From Brenneria corticis (GTDB taxonomy: Bacteria; Pseudomonadota; Gammaproteobacteria; Enterobacterales; Enterobacteriaceae): a stretch of DNA of 64,000 nt. Each line of letters opens with the position of its first letter. Positions within the stretch are counted from its first letter, which is position 1. The notes under the pieces were generated by a model, which searched no databases, had not been told where the DNA came from, and worked only from the letters and a program-made list of their open reading frames with translations. The stretch is taken from positions 186,001 through 250,000 of the forward strand of contig NZ_KZ819073.1 in assembly GCF_003115855.1 (NCBI RefSeq). The letters run 5' to 3'. Made by a program: the position numbers and the translations under genes. Shown piece after piece: positions 1 through 7,522 of this stretch.

Positions 1-1
1 C

Positions 2-775
2 TGTATCTGCTGTACGCAATCCAATGAGCTGGCGGATGCGCTGCTTGATCTTTTGGACGGCGTGGATAACGGCGCGCTGGATTTCGATCACCTGATTATC
101 GAATGCACCGGCATGGCCGATCCGGGGCCGGTGGCGCAGACATTTTTCTCCCACGAGGTAATTTGCCAGCGCTTTGTGCTGGATGGGATTATCGCCCTGG
201 TGGATGCGGTGCACGCCCGGCAGCAGCTCGATCAGTTCACCATCGCCCAGGCGCAGATCGGCTACGCCGACCGTATTCTGCTGACCAAAACCGATATCGC
301 CGGCGAAGACGACGCCCTGATTCAGCGCCTGCAGCGCATTAACGCCAGAGCGCCGCTTTATCCGGCGGTAAACGGGGAAATCGACCTAAGCCTGTTATTC
401 AATATCGAAGGCTTTATGCTTAATGACCGGCTGGCGCTGAATGCGCCGGTCTTTCGCTTTATCGCCCCGGCGCAAAACAGCGTTCAGTCCATCGCGATTT
501 CTTTCTCTACCCCGGTGGAGCTCGACGCGGTGTCCGAACTGATGGAAAGTTTCCTGGTGAACTACGCCGATAATCTATTGCGTTACAAAGGCATTCTGGC
601 GATTAGGGACGACTCGCGCCGTCTGCTGTTTCAGGGGGTGCAGCGGCTGTACAGCGCCGACTGGGACCGCGAATGGCGCGCGGACGAAGCCAGAGAAAGC
701 GTATTGGTGTTTATCGGCAGGGATCTGCCCGAGCAGGAAATCCGCGAGGGATTTGCCCGGCTGACGGCGCACTGA
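2..775 (+). CDS. yjiA: YjiA-type metal-binding GTPase, 5'-truncated by window edge
   Basis: This is the C-terminal 257 residues of a CobW/G3E-family GTPase (about 318 residues in E. coli YjiA), so the start and Walker A lie outside the window. The reading frame enters at base 2 with CICC, the cysteine motif that binds zinc or other transition metals in YjiA. It continues through ECTGMADP, a hallmark of the family, and the TKTD guanine-specificity motif (NKxD equivalent). The C-terminal CobW domain is complete and ends with TGA at 773-775. A first in-frame TTG at 53 is internal, not a start. The role is inferred to be a metal-dependent chaperone or insertase. Its neighbour ybaK is convergent and not part of the same unit. 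In E. coli yjiA lies far from ybaK, so this junction is a rearrangement relative to E. coli. Confidence 0.9.
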   Translation, partial: CICCTQSNELADALLDLLDGVDNGALDFDHLIIECTGMADPGPVAQTFFSHEVICQRFVLDGIIALVDAVHARQQLDQFTIAQAQIGYADRILLTKTDIAGEDDALIQRLQRINARAPLYPAVNGEIDLSLLFNIEGFMLNDRLALNAPVFRFIAPAQNSVQSIAISFSTPVELDAVSELMESFLVNYADNLLRYKGILAIRDDSRRLLFQGVQRLYSADWDREWRADEARESVLVFIGRDLPEQEIREGFARLTAH

Positions 776-792
776 TTGTCGGACTCTTTTTA

Positions 793-815
793 GCGGCGGG
801 TGATGCGCCCGCCGC
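793..815. terminator. Hairpin between convergent yjiA and ybaK
   Basis: GCGGCGGG and CCCGCCGC form an 8-bp perfect stem around a 7-base loop, placed 17 bases after the yjiA stop and 38 bases before the ybaK stop. A short T-run precedes the stem (on the minus strand an A-run follows ybaK), so it could end transcription from either side; there is no long T-tract on the plus side, which lowers confidence. Confidence 0.5.
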
Positions 816-853
816 CGGTTCCCGCCTGCGCGAGGTGGCATCTCAAACAGCAA

Positions 854-1336
854 TCATCCATCCTGTTTGGCGATATCCGCAAAGGTCGCTTGCAGCAGAG
901 CGGCCAGGTCGTTTGCCGCCAGCTCGATATCCAGTCCGCGCTTGCCGCCGGAGATAAAAATGGTGTCGAACCGTTGCGCGGCGGCGTCAATCACCGTCGG
1001 CAACCGTTTTTTCTGCCCCAGCGGGCTGATGCCTCCCACCAGATAACCGGTTACCCGCTGAGCAATGGCGGGATCGGCCATATCGGCTTTTTTGGCCGCC
1101 AGCGCGCGCGCCACTTTCTTTAGGTCCAGCATGCCGGCGACCGGGGTCACCGCCACGGCAAGATTCCTGGCATCGCCGTTCAGCGCCACCAGCAGCGTTT
1201 TGTAAACCTGTTGTTTATTCAGCCCCAGCTTTTGGGCCGCTTCCTCGCCGAAATTGGTTTCATCGCTGTCGTGATGGTAGCTGTGTAACCGAAAGTCGAT
1301 GTTGTTTTTCTCAAGCAGTTTGATTGCGGGTGTCAT
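854..1336 (-). CDS. ybaK: Cys-tRNA(Pro)/Cys-tRNA(Cys) deacylase YbaK
   Basis: A 160-residue protein of the YbaK/EbsC family, the normal length. These enzymes hydrolyse Cys-tRNA(Pro) mischarged by prolyl-tRNA synthetase, acting in trans in the cytoplasm. The family's essential lysine is visible as K46 in VYKTLL, and the glycine-rich GGISPLGQKK and ISGGKRG segments line the substrate pocket. The ATG at 1336 gives the E. coli-like N-terminus MTPAIKLL. The gene is followed convergently by yjiA. Upstream, 24 bases before its start, an ERIC element begins and separates it from ybaP; in E. coli ybaK and ybaP are also adjacent and oriented the same way. Confidence 0.94.
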   Translation of the reverse strand: MTPAIKLLEKNNIDFRLHSYHHDSDETNFGEEAAQKLGLNKQQVYKTLLVALNGDARNLAVAVTPVAGMLDLKKVARALAAKKADMADPAIAQRVTGYLVGGISPLGQKKRLPTVIDAAAQRFDTIFISGGKRGLDIELAANDLAALLQATFADIAKQDG

Positions 1337-1360
1337 GATTCAAATATCCTTACGGGCGCG

Positions 1361-1558
<198 letters not shown>

Positions 1559-1564
1559 CGTCGC

Positions 1565-2368
1565 TCAATTTTCCTGTAATAACTCGGGCAGATTGTTATC
1601 ACCATATAAATGCAGGGCGCCGACCGCAACCACATAGTTTCCGGGCGGCAGCGCCTGAAGTTGCCGTTGCCAGCGGCGGTTGCGCTGGTTCATCAGCAGG
1701 TCGGTCATTTCATTGCTGAAGGTGGCGGGAATTTTCGGGGTCAGTTTGCCGGGTTTGCTGTCCAGCCACCAGCCCACCATGGTTTGCAGCAGGCGGGCGT
1801 TGATGTGCCAGTGCCTGATGGTATCCTCCAACAGCGGCAGACCGCCCTGCGGCAGCTGTTGCAACAAATCGACCTGCGTTTGCTGTCCCTCAAGCTCAAT
1901 AATGTTCAGTCCCTGCGCCTTGGCGGCGTTTATCAACTGATAGTCGATGCCGTAATCCGGGCGCAGCCCCAGCACCTGCGCCTGACGGGCCTGGAGCATC
2001 AGCGCCGCCTGCCAGGCGGGCAGGCGATCGATAAGATTTTCGCTGAAAGAGAGCGTTTGGCAGATTTGCCGTAGCTGGGCGTAATCCTCCGGGGCGAGGC
2101 GTTCCGCCAGGGGAGGCTCAGACTCGGTATGGGCAAAAGGCGAAGCGGAATCGGCGATATCGGCTTCGACAATCAACGCCGTGGCCCCTTTTAGCTGTTT
2201 AAGCAATTCATCCGGCAGGGGAGCCATATCCATACTGCCCATATGAATACTGCCGACCAGATGGAGCTGGCGCTGGTCCGCCAACTGGACGTCCACCGCC
2301 GGGTAGGCGTAAGTCAGCGGCGAGATAAACCCGAGAAAAGTCGCCATTCTGCGCAGCAGTTGCCCCAT
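1565..2368 (-). CDS. ybaP: TraB/GumN-family protein YbaP
   Basis: A 267-residue TraB/GumN-type protein, close to E. coli YbaP (264). The family carries two conserved GxxH motifs implicated in metal-dependent proteolysis: GSIHMGS near residue 39 and GALHLYG near the C-terminus, both present. A hydrophobic N-terminal stretch (residues ~8-22) ending near AYA suggests export or membrane anchoring. The start at 2368 follows CAGGAGACAGGATCT, a good ribosome binding site. No substrate is known. The gene lies between ybaK and the remains of copA, the order expected from E. coli with copA reduced to a scar. Confidence 0.88.
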   Translation of the reverse strand: MGQLLRRMATFLGFISPLTYAYPAVDVQLADQRQLHLVGSIHMGSMDMAPLPDELLKQLKGATALIVEADIADSASPFAHTESEPPLAERLAPEDYAQLRQICQTLSFSENLIDRLPAWQAALMLQARQAQVLGLRPDYGIDYQLINAAKAQGLNIIELEGQQTQVDLLQQLPQGGLPLLEDTIRHWHINARLLQTMVGWWLDSKPGKLTPKIPATFSNEMTDLLMNQRNRRWQRQLQALPPGNYVVAVGALHLYGDNNLPELLQEN

Positions 2369-2461
2369 AGATCCTGTCTCCTGATATCAACAGGTCTATG
2401 CTAAACGCTAAACGGGATAAGTTGTACCGCTATTCGGCTGAAAAATGCTTATCCCCCGGCC

Positions 2462-2566
2462 TTACGCTTTCGGCTTGAAACGCAGCAGGCGGTTGGCGTT
2501 GCCGACCACGGTGATGGACGACAGTGGCATCGCCGGGGCGTCATTGATACCGTCGCCAATCATCGC
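2462..2566 (-). pseudogene. copA: copA remnant, internally deleted C-terminal fragment
   Basis: Reading the minus strand from 2566, the frame gives AMIGDGINDAPAM followed directly by PLSSITVVGNANRLLRFKPK and a stop at 2462-2464. The first part is the hinge motif GDGxNDxP of a copper P1B-ATPase; the second is its extreme C-terminus. In intact CopA about 80 residues carrying the last two membrane helices separate them, so they are fused here by an in-frame deletion, probably between the APAM and AAM codons that flank the lost segment in the family. Everything upstream of the hinge motif (metal-binding domains, membrane core, DKTGT site) is also gone. The fragment sits beside ybaP, the position of copA in E. 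coli. It cannot make a pump. Confidence 0.9.
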
Positions 2567-2569
2567 GCG

Positions 2570-2749
2570 GAGAAACTCTTTTTCTTTGAGGGATGGGAGA
2601 AAAAAACGGTATTAAAGCGTGGAAAGGAGATACCTGATGATGTATTGGCTGCCTTTAAAATTGCATCAGCGGTATTTAAAAATAAATCCGCTGCCGACAT
2701 TGAAACAGACCTTAAAAATAAAGAGCTTGTTGAGGTGAAAAATGGTTGA
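2570..2749 (+). pseudogene. RelE/HigB-superfamily toxin remnant, C-terminal 59 codons
   Basis: An open frame without start begins right at the copA scar (EKLFFFEGWEKK) and ends with TGA at 2747-2749. The segment from PDDVLAAFKIAS onward resembles the last helix of RelE/HigB-type toxins. Its stop overlaps the start of the following helix-turn-helix gene (ATGGTTGA, 8-base overlap), typical of toxin-first toxin-antitoxin operons. The N-terminal part is missing, so the toxin is dead. Assignment to a particular toxin family is uncertain; context carries most of the weight. Confidence 0.65.
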
Positions 2750-3062
2750 TAAACGATTGTTAAATATACAGCGCATGATCCTGCGGCAACATGCCGCCGG
2801 TACTGCCAGCGACGCCGATCTCGACGCTATCAACCGTCTGGTGGTCGAGAGTGTCAAGAAGGAATCACGCGCCGGCATGGACGCTGCGCGAGTGCGCGCT
2901 ATCCGTGAACGTGAAAAAATTAGTCAAAGCCAACTTGCCAACATCATCAATATGTCGGCCAACAGCGTGCAAAAATGGGAGCGCGGAGTAAGCACACCGA
3001 CAGGCGCGGCACTGCGAATGCTTGAGGTCATTGAGAGAAAAGGGTTAAGCGCCATTCTCTGA
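2742..3062 (+). CDS. Orphan HigA-like helix-turn-helix antitoxin
   Basis: A 106-residue protein with an XRE/Cro-type helix-turn-helix at about residues 50-103 (VRAIREREKISQSQLANI, then SANSVQKWERG and TPTGAALRMLEVI). This arrangement, with an N-terminal arm of ~50 residues for toxin binding, fits HigA/NadS-like antitoxins. The start at 2742 follows GAGGTGAAAA inside the toxin frame. The cognate toxin directly upstream is truncated, so this gene is an orphan. It could persist as a repressor or act on related operons. Lower GC than its neighbours, as for many acquired toxin-antitoxin genes. Confidence 0.75.
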   Translation: MVDKRLLNIQRMILRQHAAGTASDADLDAINRLVVESVKKESRAGMDAARVRAIREREKISQSQLANIINMSANSVQKWERGVSTPTGAALRMLEVIERKGLSAIL

Positions 3063-3145
3063 TAAAGTTGGCCGCACCACTAAAAGTCCTTCCATCAGAG
3101 GGAAGGACAAGAGGTGAATAATGAATATCAGCGAAGGACGGAGCA

Positions 3146-3601
3146 TTAATGATCCACCGGGCGCACATGCAGGGTGATGCCTTCAACGACGATGACTTCA
3201 ATGTGCGTGCCGGCGACCAGATCCTGTTCCGCCTTCACCCGCCAGGTGCTGTCGCCAATCCTGACGCGTCCGAAACCGTCCACCACGGGTTCGCTCAGCG
3301 TGGCGCGCAGCCCGACCAGTTGCTGCCCGCGCTGGTTGAGCGTCGACGGCGGGCGGGCGAGCGTGCGTTTGCGCAGCCAGTACCACCACAGCAGGGCGGT
3401 GATAATGGTCAGCAGCGCGAATGCAATGCCCTGCCACGGCCATCCTATCGGCGTCAGCCAGACCAGTAACCCGACCACTACCGCGGAAATCCCGCTCCAC
3501 AGCAGATAGCCGCTGGCGCCCAGCATCTCGGCCGCCAGCAGCAGACCGCCGAGCGACAGCCAGAACCAGTGCGCATTTTCCATCACCAGTTCAATATCCA
3601 T
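3146..3601 (-). CDS. ybbJ: NfeD-family membrane protein YbbJ
   Basis: A 151-residue short NfeD-type protein. Residues ~10-75 hold three to four hydrophobic helices (FWLSLGGLLLAAEMLG, GISAVVVGLLVW, IAFALLTIITALLWWYWL), followed by a soluble OB-fold domain with the NfeD-like GFGRVRIGDSTWRVKA. NfeD proteins partner with SPFH proteins in membrane microdomains; the partner here is QmcA. The two genes are translationally coupled: the qmcA stop and ybbJ start share a base in TAATG. E. coli has the same pair. The exact biochemical role is unknown. Confidence 0.9.
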   Translation of the reverse strand: MDIELVMENAHWFWLSLGGLLLAAEMLGASGYLLWSGISAVVVGLLVWLTPIGWPWQGIAFALLTIITALLWWYWLRKRTLARPPSTLNQRGQQLVGLRATLSEPVVDGFGRVRIGDSTWRVKAEQDLVAGTHIEVIVVEGITLHVRPVDH

Positions 3602-4515
3602 TATTGACTCCGTTTGTCCTGGCTATCCTTAATCAGTTCGGTAATGCCGCCGATAGCGCCCATCAGGTTGCTGGCTTCCAGCGGCATCATGATGACCTTG
3701 CTGTTGTTGGATGAGCCGATTTGTTGCAGCGCGTCGGTATATTTCTGGGCCACGAAATAGTTGATGGCCTGAATATTGCCCGCGGCGATCGCCTCGGAGA
3801 CCATTTTGGTCGCCTGCGCTTCGGCTTCCGCCGCACGTTCACGCGCTTCCGCTTCTAAAAAGGCGGACTGGCGCTGGCCTTCCGCTTTCAGGATCTGCGA
3901 CTGTTTCTCCCCCTCGGCGCGCAGAATGGCGGCCTGGCGAACCCCTTCGGCCTCAAGAATATCGGCGCGTTTGTTACGTTCCGCCTTCATCTGCGCATTC
4001 ATCGCCGCAATCAGCTCGGCCGGCGGGCGCACGTCGCGGATTTCGATACGGGTGATTTTGACGCCCCAGGGGTTGGTGGCCTCATCGACGATATGCAGCA
4101 GACGGCTGTTTATGCTATCGCGCTGGGAGAGCATTTCGTCCAGCTCCATCGAACCCAGCACCGTACGGAAGTTGGTCATGGTCAGGTTGACGATCGCCTG
4201 CTCCAGATTGCTGACTTCATAAGCGGCGCGCGCCGGATCGATAACCTGGATAAAGCAGACCGCGTCGATGGCCACATTGGCGTTGTCGCGTGAAATGACC
4301 TCCTGTGACGGGATATCCAGCACCTGTTCCATCATATTGATTTTGCGGCCGATGCGATCCATAAACGGCACCACCAGATTCAGCCCCGGCATTAATGTTT
4401 TGGTGTAGCGGCCGAAGCGTTCGACGGTCCATTGATAGCCCTGCGGGACGATTTTGATGCCTGACCAGACAAGGATCAGCGCAACAAAGATCAAAATAGG
4501 GATGACGGTAAGCAT
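3601..4515 (-). CDS. qmcA: SPFH/Band-7 membrane protein QmcA
   Basis: A 304-residue stomatin/prohibitin-type protein like E. coli QmcA. Residues 2-20 form the single N-terminal membrane anchor (LTVIPILIFVALILVW). The SPFH domain follows (VPQGYQWTVERFGRY ... VVPFMDRIGRKINMMEQVLDIP), then a long alanine/glutamate-rich coiled coil (ILEAEGVRQAAILRAEGEKQ and onwards) used for ring-like oligomers. It is known as a multicopy suppressor of loss of the FtsH/HtpX quality-control proteases. The start at 4515 has AGGAGG eight bases upstream. It is first in the qmcA-ybbJ pair. A 40-bp copy of its 5' end recurs at 9923-9962 with one synonymous difference. Confidence 0.94.
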   Translation of the reverse strand: MLTVIPILIFVALILVWSGIKIVPQGYQWTVERFGRYTKTLMPGLNLVVPFMDRIGRKINMMEQVLDIPSQEVISRDNANVAIDAVCFIQVIDPARAAYEVSNLEQAIVNLTMTNFRTVLGSMELDEMLSQRDSINSRLLHIVDEATNPWGVKITRIEIRDVRPPAELIAAMNAQMKAERNKRADILEAEGVRQAAILRAEGEKQSQILKAEGQRQSAFLEAEARERAAEAEAQATKMVSEAIAAGNIQAINYFVAQKYTDALQQIGSSNNSKVIMMPLEASNLMGAIGGITELIKDSQDKRSQ

Positions 4516-4810
4516 TATCTAAAACCTCCTGATTGTTTTATCTGCCGTTAGTGTAACCCAAGCGTAGCCGGAATCAGTTGGCTCTGTGGTTATTTCCCAC
4601 AGTTTTGTCGCCTTTGGCATCCTTTGCCGCGCTGGCGCGGCACTCCGCTCAATGAATTGCCTGATAAGTTTGTCGTATTAGACAAGTTTGGAAAGTTTTT
4701 GCTACGGTGATGCTGCGCAATCGATTGACTTAATTCTTGGTATATATCCGGCGATGCATCCGTGCTGTGGCAATGGCGTCTCTGGGAATGCTGTTAATCA
4801 GGAGTATGCG
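4516..4810. promoter_or_regulatory. Divergent intergenic region with a candidate operator
   Basis: This 295-base gap separates divergent qmcA and the ABC-transporter operon. At 4670-4685 there is an inverted repeat TTGTC-N6-GACAA, the style of site bound by GntR-type and similar dimeric regulators; it lies about 125 bases before the transporter start. An in-frame ATG at 4688 precedes 4811 but lacks a ribosome binding site. I see no gene in the gap. The link between the palindrome and the regulator at 9093 is untested. Confidence 0.4.
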
Positions 4811-5647
4811 ATGAACCTTTCACCTGCAATAAACAAGTCACCGACAACCGCTCCCGCATCGCCTCCGGTAGCTATCTCGATGAGAGGCGTAAAAAAGCAG
4901 TTTCTGGATCACGATGAAAACGTGGTGGACGTGATTAAAGATATCTCGATTGATATCTATCACCGGGAATTTATCAGCATTGTCGGTCCCAGCGGATGCG
5001 GCAAGAGCACCATGTTCAATATGATTGCCGGCCTATTGACGCCCACCGCCGGCGAGATCCAGGTATTCGACCAATATTACGCCATGCCCAAGAAAGGCCG
5101 CGTGGGCTATATGCTGCAAAAGGATCTGCTGTTTCCCTGGCGCACCATCCTCGATAACGTCTGCCTGGGGCTGGAAATCAGCGAAGTGCCGAAGAAAGCG
5201 CGCCATGAACGAGCCATGGACTACCTGTTGAAATATGGTCTGGGGGATTTCGCCCATGCCTATCCGTCCACGCTCTCCGGCGGAATGCGCCAGAGAGCGG
5301 CGCTGATCCGTACGTTGGTGACCGACCCGGACATCATTCTGCTCGATGAGCCTTTCTCCGCGCTGGATTACCAGACCCGGCTGGTGCTGGAAGAGGAGAT
5401 CCTGTCGATCCTTAATGAATTCGGCAAAACGGTGGTGCTGATCACGCACGATATCGGCGAAGCCATCTCCATGTCCGATCGCATTGTGGTGATGTCGCAG
5501 CGACCGACGTGGAATAAAAAAACCTATGAAGTCGGCCTGGCCAAACAACACGGCTCCGCCATGGGCGCCCGCAAAGATGCGCGCTATCAACAGTTTTTCG
5601 ATGCGATATGGGCTGATATGGATATTCAACTGGGAGGTCGGCCATGA
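4811..5647 (+). CDS. ABC importer ATP-binding subunit, SsuB/TauB/NitD type
   Basis: A 278-residue ATPase of the nitrate/sulfonate/taurine importer class. It shows Walker A GPSGCGKST (59-67), the Q-loop in MLQKDLLFPW (Q103; the FPW is typical of this class), signature LSGGMRQR (155-162), Walker B IILLDEP (175-181) and the H-loop ITHD. The start at 4811 has CAGGAG at the right distance; an upstream in-frame ATG at 4688 has none. It energises import by the permease that follows with a 4-base ATGA overlap. The substrate is not set by this subunit; the downstream amidase suggests an amide or carbamoyl compound (inference). Confidence 0.9.
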   Translation: MNLSPAINKSPTTAPASPPVAISMRGVKKQFLDHDENVVDVIKDISIDIYHREFISIVGPSGCGKSTMFNMIAGLLTPTAGEIQVFDQYYAMPKKGRVGYMLQKDLLFPWRTILDNVCLGLEISEVPKKARHERAMDYLLKYGLGDFAHAYPSTLSGGMRQRAALIRTLVTDPDIILLDEPFSALDYQTRLVLEEEILSILNEFGKTVVLITHDIGEAISMSDRIVVMSQRPTWNKKTYEVGLAKQHGSAMGARKDARYQQFFDAIWADMDIQLGGRP

Positions 5648-6489
5648 ACATACCCGTTACCGCGGCGGATAAAACGCGTTCCAACCCGTCGGCGGCGAAC
5701 CGGCGGCGCAAAAAGAAATGTCTGTCGTTGCTGAAAGATAATAGCTGGCGGGCGCTGATCCTTATCGGGATGGTGGCGCTGTGGCAATACGGCGTGGATA
5801 GCGGCATGGTCAATGCCTTTCTGATGGGATCTCCGGCGGGGATCTGGCATGAGTTTGTCCGTTTGCTGGCTAACGGCGAACTGCTGACCAATACCTATTT
5901 CACGGTGTACGCCACGGTGATCGGCTTTGTGCTCGGCAGCCTGCTGGGGTCATTGTCCGGGCTGCTGCTGTGGTTTTCACCTACGCTGGCGCGCATTCTC
6001 GATCCGTTCTTTATCGCCCTAAACGGACTGCCGAAAATTGCGCTGGCTCCCATCATTATTATCTGGTTCGGCTCCGGGCTGTTTTCCAAAATCGCCCTGG
6101 CGTTTATCGCCACCTACATCGTTGCGCTGTTGTCGGCGTGGCAGGGAACACATCAGATTGATGACAGCCAGGTGAATTTGATGCGTTCGCTGGGCGCCAA
6201 CAAGAACCAGATTTTCCGTAAGGTGGTGATCCCCTCCACGCTGCCGTGGATTATCTCCGCCTTCCGCCTGAATATCGGTTTCGCGCTGATTGCCGATATC
6301 GGCGGGGAGTTTATCTCCTCGGATTACGGCCTGGGAAAAATGATTTTCGTCGCCGGTAACCTGTTCAACCTCAACGTGGTGTGGGTCGGCGTCTTTACCT
6401 TGCTGTTCGTCGCTATCGTGCTTTATCTGCTGGTTATCCAGCTACAGCGCTGGCTGCTGCCCTGGGAACGCCAGTCCGTTAATCGTTAG
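5644..6489 (+). CDS. ABC importer permease, SsuC/TauC type
   Basis: A 281-residue inner-membrane permease with about six hydrophobic helices and the EAA loop that docks the ATPase, seen as LMRSLGANKNQIFRKVVIPS (near residue 180-200). The N-terminus is a basic cytoplasmic tail of ~30 residues, common in the SsuC/TauC branch. Its ATG overlaps the stop of the ATPase gene (ATGA), and the binding-protein gene starts 47 bases after its stop, so the three genes form one transcription unit. Confidence 0.9.
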   Translation: MNIPVTAADKTRSNPSAANRRRKKKCLSLLKDNSWRALILIGMVALWQYGVDSGMVNAFLMGSPAGIWHEFVRLLANGELLTNTYFTVYATVIGFVLGSLLGSLSGLLLWFSPTLARILDPFFIALNGLPKIALAPIIIIWFGSGLFSKIALAFIATYIVALLSAWQGTHQIDDSQVNLMRSLGANKNQIFRKVVIPSTLPWIISAFRLNIGFALIADIGGEFISSDYGLGKMIFVAGNLFNLNVVWVGVFTLLFVAIVLYLLVIQLQRWLLPWERQSVNR

Positions 6490-6536
6490 TCATGCCGTTT
6501 GCCCGTTTCGTTACCATTAGCCGAAGGAATTCACCG

Positions 6537-7508
6537 ATGAATAAAATTGTTTCATGGCTGTGCGCCGCTCTCTTTACCCTGGGGTCCGCCGGCGGTTTTG
6601 CCGCTGATGGCAAGGCCGAACGCGTGCTGGTAACCGAAGCGTTTCACTCGCTGCTGTATCTGCCGGTCTATGTGGCGAAACATCAGGGAATATTTGCTCA
6701 GAACCAGATCGATGTGGCGACCATTCGTTCGGCCGGCTCCGGCCCCACCGCGCTGGCGGCGGTGCTGTCCGGCGAGGCGCAGTTCTCGGTTCACGGTCCC
6801 GAACATGTGGGATTCGCTCAGCAGAAAGGCGGTAAAGCCAAAGCCGTCAGCGCCGTCGCCAACAGCGCGCCGGTGTGGATACTGGCCAGGCCGGATTTTA
6901 CCTTTAATTCGCCGGCCGATCTGAAGGGCAAACGGCTGGTTTCCGGGCTGGCGCCCGGCACGTCCAACACGCTGCTGCAGCGTTTACTACAGCAGCAGGG
7001 GTTGGATCCCAAGAAAGACGTCACGATAAACGAAGTGCAGAATGGTTCCGAACTGGGACCGTTGCTGGCCGGCAGAGCGGACGCCGCGGTGGTCTATGAG
7101 CCCCAGACGGATCAGGGCGTGGAGCAGGGGTTGAAAGTGGTTTACGACTTTACCCGTGATTATCCCGAGTATGCTTTCTCCACCATCAATACCTCGGAGA
7201 AAACCATCGCCGACAATCCGCAGCTGGTTGCGCGTTTCGTCAAATCCATCAACGAATCTCTGGCTTTTATTCACCAGCACCCCGATGAAGCGAAAAAGGT
7301 GGCCCGTCTGGAGTTCGCTTCCCTGGACGGCAAGGTGGTGGACGCGGCGGTTCAGCGTATGATCGACAGCAATGTCTATCCCGCCAACGCGGTTATTTCA
7401 CCTTTGGCATTCACCACCGCGATCGACATCCAGAAATTCGTCGGCAATATCACGCAGGATATGCCTTATGAACAGATTGTGGATGGCCAGTTCGCCAGGA
7501 AACCCTGA
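6537..7508 (+). CDS. Periplasmic substrate-binding protein, NMT1/SsuA type
   Basis: A 323-residue binding protein of the NMT1/THI5-SsuA fold. Residues 1-23 are a typical signal peptide (MNKIVSWLCAALFTLGSAGG-FAA) with cleavage near FAAD. The start at 6537 is preferred over an in-frame ATG at 6492 because GAAGGAA precedes it and the signal peptide begins there. The mature part opens with the class pattern LVTEAFHSLLYLPVYVAKHQGIF, and has the first-lobe GPTALAAVLSGEAQFSV and hinge VYEPQ. The fold binds small anionic or pyrimidine-like solutes; the actual ligand is not evident. It lies 14 bases before the amidase gene, tying import to hydrolysis. Confidence 0.88.
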   Translation: MNKIVSWLCAALFTLGSAGGFAADGKAERVLVTEAFHSLLYLPVYVAKHQGIFAQNQIDVATIRSAGSGPTALAAVLSGEAQFSVHGPEHVGFAQQKGGKAKAVSAVANSAPVWILARPDFTFNSPADLKGKRLVSGLAPGTSNTLLQRLLQQQGLDPKKDVTINEVQNGSELGPLLAGRADAAVVYEPQTDQGVEQGLKVVYDFTRDYPEYAFSTINTSEKTIADNPQLVARFVKSINESLAFIHQHPDEAKKVARLEFASLDGKVVDAAVQRMIDSNVYPANAVISPLAFTTAIDIQKFVGNITQDMPYEQIVDGQFARKP

Positions 7509-7522
7509 TAAGGAGAGGCGTT

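Noticed and set aside
4688..4810. ATG 4688 as start of the importer ATPase
   Set aside because: No ribosome binding site, and the added 41 residues are cysteine-containing and unlike the family; 4811 has CAGGAG.
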